Positions 1 to 13,746 of a stretch of 64,000 nucleotides of DNA are shown one piece after another. Source of the stretch: Phlebotomus papatasi. Taxonomy: Eukaryota; Arthropoda; Insecta; Diptera; Psychodidae. The position numbers and the translations under genes are program-made. The notes under the pieces are model-generated. The model saw only the letters and a program-made list of their open reading frames with translations. It was not told where the DNA came from and searched no databases. The DNA is taken from assembly GCF_024763615.1 (NCBI RefSeq), contig NC_077224.1, forward strand, positions 50,292,712 to 50,356,711, read 5' to 3'. The stretch's first letter is position 1; every line of letters starts with the position of its first letter.

Positions 1-1385
1 TAAGGGTCCAAAAAAAATTTCTTAAAATGGCCATAACTCCAGTTCTAATAGTCGTATTTTAAAAAATGAGGGCTTTTTGGAAAGCTCTCGTAAAACACCA
101 CTTCCCCTTCTAACATCGCAAGTTCGTAAAACTACCGCTAGGGGCGCTATTATTAAAAAGAAAATTTTTAAATCTTAAAAGTTAAATAACTCAAAAATTC
201 CTTATGCAATCGGGCTGAAATTTTAGTATGTTGTAGCCGTTGATTATACCTATCAAACAAAAAAAACCTTAAGTCGATCCATAACCCCTGACCCGAGCTA
301 TAAGGGGTCAAAGTTCGAATATTGACCGGCCTCTATCTCCGACCCAAATATAGCGACCCAAATTTTACCTTTTTGGTTTCGACTCGATGAGCACTTTCAG
401 ACAGAAGTTCAAAAAGTCAACACAGGTGGCGCTGCGATAGCGTCAAAATTCATCGAAATTCAAAATCATTTTTCTCAAAAACGGCATTGTGCAAGTTAAT
501 GAAATTTTAGTATGTTGTAGTCCAGTCTAGGGCGTTTCCAAAATGGTGCGTAAGTGCGCTGTGGTTTCAATAGAACCGGAGATATGAGGGGTCAAAGTTC
601 ACAAAATTCAAAAAATCATATCTCCGGTTCTGTGTGACCGATTTTGATGAATGAGGGCTTAAACGAAACATCTCACCAAATGCTACAACTTTCTAGAATA
701 TTTGAACTTCGTGGGACCAACACCAGAGGCGCTACAGTCGAAAAATCAATTTCAATATCACATAACCTCAATTATCTCGACTGTCGCTGAACCGATTTTG
801 ATGATTACTTCAACATAATTGTAGAACACATTTGTTTCTACATTTCGTCCATACATCATTTTCCACTCAGACTACGCTATCACTCCGATTTTGCCGTTTA
901 AGTGTGAAAAAATTGATTTTTCCCATAATAACGCTTTGAAATCACTCAGATGCCAATTTGACTGCCTCTACTCCACCAAGACACTTAAAATAGGGTTTTA
1001 AATGGAAAGTCCCACAAAAGACAACAATTCTTTGATATGGTTGAAGTTCAACAAATGACTACTTGGGGAACTCTGGATGAAAAAACGAGTTAAGAAACAA
1101 AAAACCTCGCTTATCTTGACTTCTGAGTAATCGATGAGATCATGTTCTATGGGAAAATTATAGAGAACATTCTGGTCTACATTTCACCCATATATCACTT
1201 TTGTGCCAGTTCATCCAAATCCTTGATATTTTGGTTTAAATACAAAATTTGTATAATTTCACGAATTTGATTCAAGATAACTGAATGGCGTCTCCCAACT
1301 TCAGCTCCAAATCGAATTTGCATGCATTCCGAGTTAGCTCACGTTAAGAATCTCACCTACATAAGCCGGTTAGGATTATCTGTCC
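1..1385. repeat. R1 unclassified interspersed repeat, copy 1 (cut by window edge)
   Basis: Shares long collinear stretches with about 57870-60045, 48915-50160 and 40310-40520. Examples are the phrases around GGGGTCAAAGTTC, TTTTAGTATGTTGTAG, AACCGATTTTGATGA and AAATCGAATTTGCA. Some phrases recur inside the copy, so the unit has internal repetition. There is no long ORF and no obvious TIR. Class unknown. Confidence 0.75.
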
Positions 1386-1492
1386 CTTTTCCTATACAAG
1401 GATGGGATTGTCAGTCCCATTCTCCGTGGAATCAAGTTAAGTGAACCTCATTGGATGCAATTGGAAAACTTTCACCGCCAGAAAAGTTCCTG

Positions 1493-1563
1493 GTGACCTA
1501 AAGAAGATTCGAACCCGATACACTTGCATGATAGAGCGAGTGCTCTACCACTTGACTCATTGA
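1493..1563 (-). repeat. tRNA-Ala-like relic (SINE head or tRNA pseudogene)
   Basis: Read on the minus strand it has an A-box-like GTGGTAGAGC, an anticodon region resembling tRNA-Ala (CACTCGCTC..ATGCAAG) and a B-box GGGTTCGAATC. The acceptor and T stems no longer pair, so it is not a working tRNA. Confidence 0.5.
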
Positions 1564-1689
1564 GTGCCCTCTTGAAAAACAAAATTACTCCATTACTTTC
1601 GAATAATTTAAAAAGAAGGAAAATGTCATTTCCCATACAAGGGGGTCCGAGGTGAAAGTGGTAAGAACGCCCAGATTTTGGGGATTTTG

Positions 1690-1740
1690 AGCTGTCTGAC
1701 CCCCGGTCAGACAGTTGTGAGTTCGAGTCTCGCCCAGTGC
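1690..1740 (+). repeat. tRNA-like B-box fragment
   Basis: Has a 10-bp hairpin (CTGTCTGACC / GGTCAGACAG) followed by a T-arm-like GAGTTCGAGTCTCGC. It lies 130 bp from the minus-strand tRNA-Ala-like relic. No D-arm is seen. Confidence 0.3.
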
Positions 1741-2042
1741 AAATGATTGAAGCGTCTAAATGGACATTTTTCTTAATAATATTATTAATAAACTTAATAA
1801 TAAATTTGTAAACTAAACAATGTACAATATGGCAGAAATAGCCTAGTACATCAAAATATAAGCAAAATAAGTTACCACGCTCTGTAGGCCATCCCAATAC
1901 ACTCGCAACAAAACAAAATGTCTTTGTCTAAAATCGCCATCAAATAAAAGTATAAATAAAGCAGTTGCATATTTTCGAGAAATACGGTACAGTGAAAAAT
2001 TTTTTTATCGGACCTAAATTAAGATTTTGGGATCTTTTACTT

Positions 2043-2202
2043 CACTACTGGTAAAAAAAGGGATCAAATTGATCCAAATTTAATTCTTTTGCAAAGGATG
2101 TATCAAATTAACATGTTCTATTATGATAAATGCATTCAAAGTTTGAAATTTAATCCATCCTTTGCAAAAAGATCAATTTAATATTTTATTTTTACCAATG
2201 TG
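2043..2202. mobile_element. MITE, CACTRGTAAAA family, degenerate copy
   Basis: The left end CACTACTGGTAAAAAAAG and right end TATTTTTACCAATGTG are inverted. Internal GCAAAGGATG and CATCCTTTGC also pair. The layout matches the better copy at 5561-5897. Confidence 0.6.
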
Positions 2203-5200
2203 TTTGACATGGGCAAAGACAGAGACCACGAAGAAATACAAGCCCTAAATTCAAGACAACTTCTTCACACTGAGAGAAATCCGAAAAAGTTAAAATAAAA
2301 TTCCGGAAATGTTAATTTTACCCTGCAGTATTGATCCGAAAGCGGTGTAAATATTACCCTTTTTAGGTGTATTATGTGTTAAAGTTAAACTTCTTTCATG
2401 TTGATTTTACCCTTAAAAGGTGTAAAATTAACATTAAAAAATGTTGATATATTTTTACATCTAAAAAGTGTTAAAGTTATGACGAAAAAAAGTTAATTGG
2501 TGCCTCTTTTTTTTCTCAGTACAGGTTTCTTCGTCTTTTTGCCAGTAGAGTATTAAGGAAATCATAAAATTCCAATTGAAGTCCGATTCTAAATTATCCC
2601 ATTGTACACAAAAAGTCTAAAAATAGGTATACTTATGATAGGAAAATTACTATATGACTTATTAGAGTACTCTAAGTCACATAGTGGCAGTGTAAAGCGG
2701 TCTTCAGACTAGAGGTTTAGCGCAATTTTCGAAGTTCTCAAAATCATGAATAGCAATTAATGTTATTGGTTTTTAGAATACAATTGATCATTTGCCCTTT
2801 ATAATCTAATCTTAAGTCCAAATTTTCTAAAAATATTGAAATTAAAGAAGTTAAGCTATATGGCTAAGCCAGGTCTGAATGCCCAAGGGAATTTGGAAGA
2901 GCTATAAATAGGATCGAAAATATATAAAACAGATTTCTTTTGAAGAGTTCGCATTTGGGGCGAAACCCAAAGACTTGCAATCCATTCCTAGAAAACTATA
3001 GCACCACTCTGTCTAATTCTACACCTAACTAATTCTGCCCCGGTCTCCGCCATATGGTTTGCTTATTTATAGGCTTTCATGTTACCAACCTAGAAGTTGG
3101 ACGGGAAAATAGACCTTTTTGAATTTCTCTTTTTAATTCTTTACGATGTTTCGAGGATGGATTACCCTTTCATCTGGTTTCGAATTTAGAAAGTTGTACC
3201 TATGGCAGCCCGCTGAATGGTGAACTGAAGGAAAAGTTGTGATCAAGTCCAAATGCAGTGTAACGGCAAATAAAGATACCTACGTTTCAGACAAGTATTT
3301 ACGAGAGTAATTTGAACGATAATAGTCCTATAGGAGAATTCTGTGTCAATATGACAATGTCACATGGCAAATTTAAAATTAAGAAGAGAGTGGGCTCTTG
3401 TAGCGAATACACAATTAATACCTATGTTTCCACAAAGTTGGTAACTGGACAAATTATAAATTGTTTTATTAAAGGTACTATTAAAATATCAACAAAAGTT
3501 TAAGGATTTTACCTCTTAAATCAAATACTACCATTTGCCTATCTGGATATTATTTATTTATTTGTTCATTGATTAATCAATTAAATGGATACTATTCCCA
3601 GGCCTTAAGGCAGTCACAAATCAGCTGATTTCAGATAATTCAGGCTATTATTAGGAAAATCTCTATCGTGACATTGTGTCCTGTCACCAAAATCAACATT
3701 TTTGTCAAATTTCCTGAATTAAACTCCCACAATAGGAATAATGATGTGTGTAATGTTTAGGAGGGGGAAGAAAAGAGTAAATTGGTAATGATTTCAATGG
3801 ATAATTCTTGCCCCATGTCGACGATAAACAACCCCTGGCACATTTCTATCTGAATAATAAATACCCAATAATGGAATATCCATCATGAGGCATTGGGATT
3901 CAAAGCACAAACCCCCTGTATTTTTGAGAGGATTGCTCTGGATGGTTCTGAAGGAGAAACAATACCGAATGAGACATTCAACTGACAGAAATTATGAATA
4001 ATTCGTTTAGAAATTAATAGAATCGATTGACAATATTGTGGGTGAAAATGATGTGGTTTCTGGGGACATGGGATGGGTAAGGGATGAAGTTCGTTTGGTG
4101 CGTGCAAGAGGACCTCTCCGTAAATAATTGACATGTCAGTGATGATGCTGTTTAGTGACTCATTGGGGAGTATGTTTTCCATTGGTTGTCATCCCTTTCG
4201 AAATTAGGAACAATTGCAAGTATAGGACAGAGACAGTTCCACATGGCTGGGCCGTCCAGGTGAAAATGGTTTGAGGTTATCCATCCCCTAATTTTCCAAT
4301 TCCCAAAACTTTCGACATTCATCAACAGGATAATCACAATAATATTTCCAAATGGTCCAATTACTGGGTCCAATGTGAAAAGCCGCCCAAATTAAGAGAA
4401 TATGCAACTGGGGGTTGCCCTTCGAGGGTAACAATAAAAGGATGCAAGCTGAAAAGGCATGGAGGCATAGTCTCTAATGTAATAATTGGAGGTGGTTGCC
4501 GTCCCTTTATTCGGAAATTCGTGATGACGACAACACAAATGACGAGAAAGCTGCACAAGGCTCATATAATTTTGGGCTGTTGTTTGTAATTATTTGCTCG
4601 GTTGGTTAAACACTCACGAGTTTTGCGAAAAGGCCCCCCCAAAAAAGAGTAAAAGAGACAGAGGAAAATGCAAAGCTTATGTTGCATAGCCACTGTAAGC
4701 TTTCACTTCACCTGCAATATATTTAGTTTTTGGGAATGGACAACGTCGTTGAGCTTCAAAATGAGATCGCTGGTAACTGAACACCCATCAGCACAAACGA
4801 CAAATAGTCAAAAGGGGCGACATTGTTATTATTTTAGCAAATTTGAATAATTCCCCGCAACACCTAATTACAGAGTCCCATCATTTGTGCGAAATGACGA
4901 ACTAATAAAAGGATAAAGGTCCTATAGTGTGAGAGATTTTGCGAGAAGCTACCTGATATAGTCAAATTGTTTATACTTGTTCTAACGGGAGCAAATATTC
5001 ATTTCGCAGCTGTTGTAATCACTCTTTCAATATAAACTTATCACAACGAAAACGTTAATGCCAATTTTACCACTGTTTGAAAACCCTAAAGCCCTGTACT
5101 CTTACAGGCTGTCTAACAATCTCAACATTAATGCTCAGTTTACATTTTGTTCCTGGCAAATAATCTAATGCGTTGTTTTGATATGTTTCAATTAGTTGAG

Positions 5201-5560
5201 TTACAAAACTTTTAAATTGTAGACAGTTTTATCAAAGAAGTTCAAAATTCTGTTCCCATTATGTTCAAACTATTTCCATCATGGACCGTCAAGAAGTGCC
5301 TTCCTGCAATATGGATCCTTCCTTTGTTCTATCAGATTTTTTTAGGAAAAATTTATGCATTTTAATAAGTTTATCACTTGTAAAAAACTCTACTTCCATA
5401 CGTTTAGTTCTTTGCACTAGGCGGTATTCAAAATTGCGAGAGTCGAATCAGAGATCTCAAAGTCAAAAAATAACATGCAGAATTCTCTACAAAGAAAATA
5501 TAAGGAAAGGTATAAAGGTATCCAAATAGGAAATTTTCACAGGAGGATAAACTTCATGTA

Positions 5561-5897
5561 CACTGGTAAAAATAAAAGGGTCAATTTGACCCTTTTCCAA
5601 AGGATGGGTCATATTTGACTCTTTGAAAGGGTCACCAGGTACCCTTCGAAAGGGTCACGGTTTTGACATCTATTTAATTCCGGAATAAACGAATAAAAAA
5701 ACAATGAAAAAGTGATCTTTGGTGTTCGCTCAGATGAGAGAAATATGATATCAGTAATAAGTTTACAATAAAACATGATTATTCGTGATAAATGTGCATA
5801 CTAAATTTCAAGAGATACAAAAGTGAACCTTTCAAAGGGTCAAATACGATCCATCCTTTTGAAAAGGGTCAATTTGACCCTTTTATTTTTACCAGTG
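5561..5897. mobile_element. MITE, CACTGGTAAAAATAAAAGGG family
   Basis: Long near-perfect TIRs: CACTGGTAAAAATAAAAGGG at the left is mirrored at the right end CCCTTTTATTTTTACCAGTG. Both sides are flanked by TA (59-60 and 98-99 of their blocks), consistent with a 2-bp TA target duplication. The interior has several AAAGGGTC words and no coding capacity. Confidence 0.85.
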
Positions 5898-6699
5898 TAA
5901 GCATCACCATTAGCCAGGTACTACCTTCAGACTCAGGGCAGGTCGAATACGGATTGAGTGAGACCATTGTCTTTGGACGATGAGACATGGAGAAAGACAT
6001 GAGACTATGGTCAAAGACCACAAGGTCCAGGAGGGTGACATTAGCTCTAAAAAATGTGACCAGTTTTAGTGTAAATTTTTTCCTGCTTTCGTACACATTT
6101 CACGCGATATCTCCGAAACTACGTAGGTTGCCAATTTGGGGTTTCCGGTTACCCATTGTATATTAAATTGACTTTTATTTTGTATTTGTGTTTTTTGCTA
6201 ATTCAATCCACAATGACAGAAAACACCGAATAAACTCCAAAGTTTTTTCGGCACGCTAGACACATATGGGAAACATAGGACACGTCATGCTCCTGACAAG
6301 GTCAATGGAGAGACATAAATCTCGTTCAAAATAGGTTGCTCATTCAGCAGATACTATCTTCATCGAGCTTTTGGTAATATCCTGGTTCCTTAAAAACGCA
6401 CACTAACTTTTTCTATTTTTTCTCACATTTAATATCCCCAAAAGTAATTCAACATTTTCTATATTAGTTACCTCTAGACGCTCTCACGTGTCATAGTTGA
6501 AAAACCTACGATTTTTGTAAATAGATATATGGTTTTAGTGAAACTGAACTATTTTTTTAGGAAATGTCTGACTGAAGATTGAGTATTAAAATATAGTGTA
6601 CCATTAGGTCAGATTCCTTAAAGGAAGTTGGAAAAAATGTGATGTTTCCGAAACCAGCATGTGTGCGAAGCCTGACACCCTTCCCCTATGAGTTTTTTA

Positions 6700-7764
6700 A
6701 TACTAAACCTGCCGACTGTTTTTGGTCGTTTTTCGGTCAAATGACAAACCGCGGTAGGGTAGGATATTCAACAAATTTGGTTTGGAAAAGAGCAAAAAAT
6801 TAAAACTGAAACACTGAAAAATATATTAGGGGAGACCGGGGTACCTATAGCCAGGGGTAGAATTAGTCAGTGGATTTTTCTCGTTTTTCTTAAAATATAC
6901 ATCGAGCAAAGTATTTTTTAATGAAAGTAGGAACACATCCCCATATTGTCAGAAATATTTATAACTCTGATCCTGTTATTCTACAATTTAGAAGCATTTT
7001 TATAAAATGGGTATAAAATTGTAATTTTGATGTTACAGGTTTTGGACCAGCACTTGGTTTTCTGAGTTTCTAGTCAAGATTTCATAGTTTTACCTCGTTT
7101 CTGGTTTAATAAACCTAATTAAAAAATATTTTTCACTTGGATAATAATTATCCACTTTTTTATATAAGATGATAAACACTGAAACAGCCCTCGGGGCAGA
7201 TGTAACCACTTTTCCGTGGCGGGCTAAAACTGTCATTGATTTTTCACTAATACATGGATAATTGTTAGATGAAAAAGTACTATTGATATTCCAAGCAATA
7301 TTGCCATTTGTATGAGCAACTTGAGAAATAGATTTTTTAAGGATGTTTGCATCAATTTTGTCGCAATTACAAAAATGTCATAAAAAAAGTCGGCTAAAGC
7401 CTTTTTCATTAAAATTAAGTGACATATTTATTATCAGTGGGCTTCATGTAGGTGTAGCCAATATGTCATACTTTTTTTATTATCCTATCTAGAAAAAGTC
7501 AAGGATTTTAGAGCTTTAAACTACACTGTTTCATACATCCAATATCCTAATGCTACTTATGAAACATTAAAACATTAGACAAACCTTATCATTTTTTCAC
7601 AAGTCACTCGCGAAAAAAAAGCTTCATTTGCTGGCTAATTCTACCCCTCTCTCCCCTACATGCATATTTTAAGAAATTCATAAACTTTGATAGTGACATT
7701 GTACCGCTTAAATATATGTAAATTTTAAGCCGGTCAATTTGACCGGGTCTTGGTTAGTTTAGTG
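6700..7764. mobile_element. TTAA-flanked (piggyBac-type) MITE, split by a nested element
   Basis: TTAA lies immediately outside both ends (6696-6699 and 7765-7768). The ends TACTAAACC and CACTAAAC are inverted. Read in reverse complement, the sequence matches the intact 250-bp copy at 23786-24035 on both sides of a nested element. The TTAA target suggests a piggyBac-type transposase mobilised it; this is inference. Confidence 0.8.
6829..7656. mobile_element. TA-flanked TIR element (GGGGAGACCGGGG family) nested in the TTAA MITE
   Basis: Ends GGGGAGACCGGGGTACC and TTCTACCCCTCTCTCCCC are inverted and flanked by TA at 6827-6828 and 7657-7658. The uninterrupted relative at 23786-24035 reads through this point with one TA, which proves a TA target duplication. 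The 828-bp interior has no ORF of note. Confidence 0.88.
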
Positions 7765-7917
7765 TTAAGATATTAAAACCTTTGAGAATCGTTGGGAATT
7801 ATTAACTTTTAATTACACTGGAGGTAAAGGCTGTCAAAGAGCACAAAAAAATACAGATGAAAATGAATTTTGAAAAATTTAGAGTTGTTCGAGTCTTATT
7901 CTGAACCATCGATTACT

Positions 7918-10300
7918 GGGGGCCAATTCTGAAGTTTATTTGCTATGTAGTAAGAGACTACATAGCTTCGTTGAAATGTCTCTGTGTGTGTGAGCCACAG
8001 GATGCCGAGCTTTTGCCACTTCACATTTTACTACCTACGAATACAGGCACTAAAACACTTTGGAAAAAAGATGATATCTTATTGAAATATATTTTACAGA
8101 TTCTAATCGAATTAGTAGGTTATTCCGCGATTAAACTGCACAAAACTGTCTTTTGCGGAGCTGTTGTTTTTCAATTAGTCAACAACGAAAACTCGGCGGT
8201 GACTGAGACAACTACCGCAATTGACGAAATTCAGTGGAGACACACTGATTGAGACTGAAAATCGCTATTTATTTTCGCGGTAATTATTTGAATTCAAATT
8301 GCATCCTTTTTTGGGAATGGGTGCATTAAATTACCCATTTTCTTCATTTAAAAAAGAAGTAAAATTGAAATAAAAATAATTCCTTTATTTCCTGCAAAAT
8401 ATTTGTAGTATTTGATGATAAATAATTTAATTTCTGGCTATAATCGTTATAAAAAAATCCAAAAAATTATAAGAGAAAAAATAAAACGATAATTGATAAG
8501 TCAAAAACAGTTTCAATTAAATTTAAATTTATTTACAGCAAATAGAGTTTGATCCTCGTACAAGAACGTGGTAAAACAGTTACATGAAGGCCTTGGGATA
8601 GTTAACGGGTAATAGAAAACGATAAAATTCTGCATTATTTTCAAAAAAAAGTTTTATGACATTTTGCTAATAAATTGACGATTTTTTTTTAATAAAACTC
8701 TTTTAAAGTTAACAAAAATGCGGTCTACGATAATTCGTAATGAGATGTGAATTAATTTTTATGGGATAGGACTATTTAATTACTGTTAATTTAATATGCT
8801 TGCACTGTACATAGGCAAATTTAGGTATTAAAGCATAGAAGCTTGCGGGTATTGAGAAAGACAAGGAGAAAAATTATTAAAATTCTATTATAATTTCTTA
8901 TATCTTTCTTTTTTAACTACTTTAAAAGACAAATTGTTATTTCTAAAGGATTTTTCCTTTAGAAACTTTTCAATTTGAAATTTGAACGCAAAATTAAGGC
9001 CTAATATAGTTATTTATGCATTCTTTTTATAGCTTTTACTAAAACCATATTATTGGGATTAAAAAACTATCAAGTTAGATATAATATTTCTAATTTCATT
9101 TGTATTATTTACCGGAAAATCACAATTTTCAATTAATTGCAAATTTGAGTATTAGTGATTGAATTTTATCTATACTTTATTTATAAATTATATTTGCATA
9201 AAAAAATTAATACTCCCTCTGTCCCAAAAATGTCGTACATTCTTTCATATAAAATGTATTAGCAAAAGTATGAGTTTTTTTCGGGACGGAGGGAGTATTA
9301 AAATTGGGCATCGTTCATAAGAAAAGCTTTTTTTTGGTAAATACTCTATCATTATTTATTGTTTATTGTTTAATATGATATAATGCTTCTGAAAGACAAC
9401 AAGAATATTGTTATAATATTCTAAAGAGATATTAAAGAGTTCTACTAATTTTTGTGTTAAGAATGTAAGAGTACTACAGACAAAATGTACGTAGCTTGCA
9501 GAATTTTTAAGTCTTTTTTTAACAAACCTCGTGGATTAAAAACTATTTTTTATATTTATACATCTTTATAATTCTTTATTTTCACTAATTATCCTGATTA
9601 GTGAACACGAGACCTCAAGTCTTTAAATGTTTATATCTTCTAAAGAGGAAAATGAACAAGTTAATACATCAAAATATTTTTTATCTCTTTTTTTTTAATT
9701 TAATTTAATCTTCTCTTTCAAAGACATGAGAATATTCTTGCTCCCTCTTTGAATTCGAGCAATAAAATTTAAGGGTGGCACATTTTTAAATAGGCAACCA
9801 TACATCCATAAAAAATTAACCTTAGAAAAGAAATTTTAAATTCAAATAACAGCGATTCTAAGCTTTCAAACGCTAGATGTAAAGAAATATTCTAATTTTG
9901 AGTGGACTTTTGCATACAAAAAATGCAATTTTAAATATGTGGAATTTGTGCATACATTTCATATAACTTTAATTAGTTAGCATTTTTTACATTTACTGAA
10001 TGTCTTCAACTATATTAAAGACATTTTTGGTCAATTTCAGAGAAATTTTTGCCATCTAGGCATGTCCAAGAGGTGCCTAGATAGCTTTTGGCTATGTAGT
10101 CTCCTATCTAGTCAGGGGTTGTCGCGTTTTCAATTCGTTAACCAACTTAACGAATCCCAGAGACTAGATAGGGATACGGCAATACTGAAAAATGTATCTC
10201 TACTACACTCACACACATTCACCAGCAGTGTACATGTACAGCTATGCAGTCAGACTACATATATGTATAGTCTGACTAGATACTGTCAGAATTGGCCCCC
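7918..10300. mobile_element. Candidate 2.4-kb TIR element (GGGGGCCAATTCTGA ends)
   Basis: GGGGGCCAATTCTGA at 7918-7932 recurs in exact inverted form at 10286-10300. The interior is AT-rich without a transposase ORF. TATGTAGT and ACTAGATA words near both ends partly pair. No target duplication was confirmed, so the pairing may be coincidental. Confidence 0.45.
9213..9295. mobile_element. Stowaway-like 83-bp MITE
   Basis: The left end CTCCCTCTGTCCCAAAAA and right end (reverse complement) CTCCCTCCGTCCCGAAAAA are inverted. TA flanks both sides (9211-9212, 9296-9297). This is the TIR and TA target signature of Stowaway (Tc1/mariner-type) MITEs, best known from grasses. Confidence 0.75.
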
Positions 10301-13300
10301 TGGTTTATGGTTTATTTTTTAGAGAGAAAACCATAATACAACATTTTTTACAGTTCACACATTGTTATACCTGTTAAGTATCAACAAAGGAGTCAGCAGA
10401 GGTTTTTCTGTATAGAAACTTTTTAAAATGATCTAAGGACAGGATATCAATTTTATTCTCGACAACATTTGCCGGATTTATTAATTTCTCGAATAGAAAA
10501 ATATCACAACGTCACAAACAAATTGGGAAGAATTTATAAATTCTACAATATCACAACGTAGAAAATCTGCATAATAATAACAATAAAAATGAATACAATA
10601 AAATACTCATAATGAAAAATTAATTATAATAAATTGTGCTTTTTTTGTGATATGCAAAAATTGCAATTTTAATTAATACCTTTACTATCTTCCTTTTTTC
10701 ATTCACATTATCAGTTAAACAATGAGATCCCATTGGGTAGCTTTAACGTATTCATTTCACATTGATTTAAATTTTGGGCAAATTGACGGACAATACATAA
10801 TTCAATTAAATTAATTTTCACTTTGTACCTGAAATTCATCTCTGTGGCATGTTCCACTCCTCTTGTCAATTATCTGGAGGTTTTTTTTTGTGGTTGGTGC
10901 ATCCTATTTCTACCATTCACAGCATATTGCACGCATTTTGTTTCATCAGATTAAAAGTTATCAGAACCAATTATAACATTTTACAGTGGGTGAATTAATT
11001 GTATGGTATTAACTTTTTTTCATTAAATAAAATTTTAAATGCTCCGTAGATCAAAAGAAATTACTTTTCAATGCACTGACACAATTGAGAGTTAATTTAT
11101 TGTATACAGAATTGTTTTTCGGGAAAAGCACTGCGAAGTCATCATTAATTTTTTGCATTTTTCATCGAATTAGCATTATTAATGATGTGATGTCAGATTC
11201 TGCTACTTGTAGTCTACAGAAGGTACAGTAATATATACCTAATCTTTCGATTTTTTCACCTCCTGTAGGCACTTTTCTCAACATATCTTCACGAATCAGA
11301 CGATTTCTGAGAACGATTGTCCGTGTGTCCATTTGATCCGTTTATGCGTCCATCCTGATTTAGAGGTCAAATGTTTGCAAATATGGACTTGGCACCTTTC
11401 GATAAGTTCGATAGTTTTCAGTTTTGAAAATTTTCGGTTTCGATAAACCGATCATTACCTTAATGCCTCCATTAGGGTTGCTCAAGACGCTTCTCAAAGT
11501 TTTTTCTAATTGTAAAATGTTTAATATGTTTTAGAGGTTTTTAATAGGCGTGCAATTACCAATTTTTTTATGAACTGGTAATGATCCGTTTATAAACCGA
11601 TAATTTTTATCCGAAATTTTGTTTGCATTAGTCCTAAGCTATTTTTGGATAATCTTTTTACAAATTGGTTATAGATGGTTATGGATTGATTGTACTACAT
11701 ACTAAACTTATATCAATTTCGACTTTTGTCACTAGGGGAAAGTACTCTCCCTTCGAACGTTCATGCCTTTAAATAATGTCAATTTTCTTTTATTTTTCCT
11801 AAAAGACTTACACATTTCTATTAATTATTAGTTTTCTTATCACCAATTAAAGATAAAAGAAGATAAAATGAATTCACATTATTCAAATAATGTGAATTTT
11901 CTTTAAGTTTTCCCAAGAGCCTTAAATATTTCTCTTAAATATTAGTTAGCTTATTATCAATTATTGATAATTATGTGACAATCATGTGAAAATCTCTTAG
12001 GAAAAGTAAAAGAAATTCACATTATTCGAAGTCATGAACGTTCGAAGGAAGAGTACTTTCCCCTATAGTAAAATTTTAGTCATTTTTCTGACATGATATT
12101 AAAGACATTCAAGCGTTGTCTTTATGACCTAGTGTCATGTCTCTATTCCCACCTGGGAGTATTTTTAATAAAAAATTAATAAATAAATGAATTCAGTAAA
12201 TGTGTATGACTGCCATTATAATAGCTTTTGAAATACTCCCACACTGAATCCACTGAACGTTCCCAATAAGCTCTGATAATTTACAAAACTCGACAAATGA
12301 TTTATTTCATAATTGCCTCGAGTGCAATATCTCATTGCTCATTAGCGAATGTTTTATTCTCAACCCCTATTTGGTGAATGGGTGTTCTTGTGGATCATGA
12401 GGCTCATTCGCTCAGAGAAGAGTAAAATGTACATGTATTTTAATTATTATTATTTGTATCTCCCCTCTGGTTTATTATTATCATAGCAACAGGAAATATC
12501 AAATTATAATTGGCAATTTGCAGATAAATTCCACTATATTATATATATTTCCGGGAAAACACATTTCCCTGAGAAATCAAAAATTATCTTACAATACTTA
12601 AAAAAAATTATTATTCAATTTTCATTCCGAAACTAATTAATTTACATCAATTTACAAATTTCAATTTTAAATATAGCCATTGGGACAACATATATTCTGA
12701 AAGATGCATCAATTGGCAAATTAAAAAAAAAGGTAAAATTTTATTAGAAGAAAATAATAGGGGAACAAAACCCAAGCCCCTGAAGGCAATTCACACAAAA
12801 GTCTGGCTATATGGAGCTATTGAGACTCACAATTGCACTCACAATAATTAAACTAATTAATTTTATTAAAAGGACTTCTATAAAATGCAAAAATCACGCA
12901 ATCATTTGTATATTTCAAAACACTCTTATTGCTTTAATGCGTTTTCAAGCCGTTTTCATTACCATGATTTTTCTAATTGAATGAAAGTAGTATCCTTGTT
13001 GGTTTCCATTTGGCGATAATGGAATTAATCCAACACAACTTATGACACGAGGTAAATTCCCTAAATGAATTAAATTAATATTAATATTTTTTATTATTTT
13101 ACGGAATATTTTACACTACGTTTTGTCTTGTAGAATAAAAAGATCTACAGTTTAAGGACGAGTTTAACTCATCACCTAACCGGAAATATTTAGTTTTTGA
13201 CATCAGGCGAACAGACTCTGAGAAATCTTCTGAGCTCAAAAAACCGTTTCAAAAAATCAAGTTCATAATTCATAATTCCTGATTTTTTAAGATTTTGAGA

Positions 13301-13746
13301 TAAAAATTTCAGAAAATATAGTCAATTTGTTGTGTTTTAATATGCTTTAGAATTCTAATTAATTTGTTGAAAAAAGATTTAAAGAAAATATCCTGTTTTT
13401 TTTAGTCAGCGAGACCCAAGTAACCCCTTACTTTAAAACAAACGAAAACGTTGTAATTCACATACGGATGATAACTATTATATTAAAAACCATATTTGAA
13501 GCTAAACAGAGGTTTAAATAAAAGCCTTTCTAACGAATGTTCAAACAGACAAATTGGTTGAGAAATACGCTATCTAGAGCTATTGAACTTTTTGCATTAA
13601 AATTCTTTGATGAAAGTTATCAAAGAAATATTCATTAGCATTGTCGAATAAGAACATTAGCTTAGCTAACTTCAAAACATCAAAAGGCTTTCTTATCTAA
13701 AAAATATTTTTGAATGGAAAAAGAAAAAGTGCAGAAATAAAAATTA
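10301..13746. other. AT-rich non-coding block
   Basis: No protein-like ORF. It contains one clear MITE (11735-12063). The rest is low-complexity AT-rich sequence; near 11400-11720 are GGTTTCGATAAACCGAT-like words that recur near 46080-46330. Confidence 0.5.
11735..12063. mobile_element. TA-flanked MITE with about 30-bp TIRs (GGGGAAAGTACTCTCC)
   Basis: GGGGAAAGTACTCTCCCTTC continues into GAACGTTCATG and is mirrored at the right end with very few changes. TA flanks both ends (11733-11734, 12064-12065). The interior is also largely self-complementary around AATTCACATTATT. Confidence 0.88.

Larger units (their letters stand above)
1741..6699. other. Non-coding AT-rich block with two MITEs
   Basis: No ORF here reads like a real protein. 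Two related MITEs are listed separately. Between 2290 and 2500 is a further unclassified stretch with repeated GGTGTAAA/TTTTACCC words. Near 3030 is a lone GCCCCGGTCTCC end typical of the TA-flanked TIR superfamily, without a partner. Confidence 0.5.

Noticed and set aside
1472..1897. 141-codon minus-strand ORF with a GRDSNSQLSD string
   Set aside because: That string is a translation of the tRNA-like B-box sequence. The rest has no protein character.
3010..3050. TIR end GCCCCGGTCTCC as a full transposon
   Set aside because: No matching inverted partner was found at a sensible distance.
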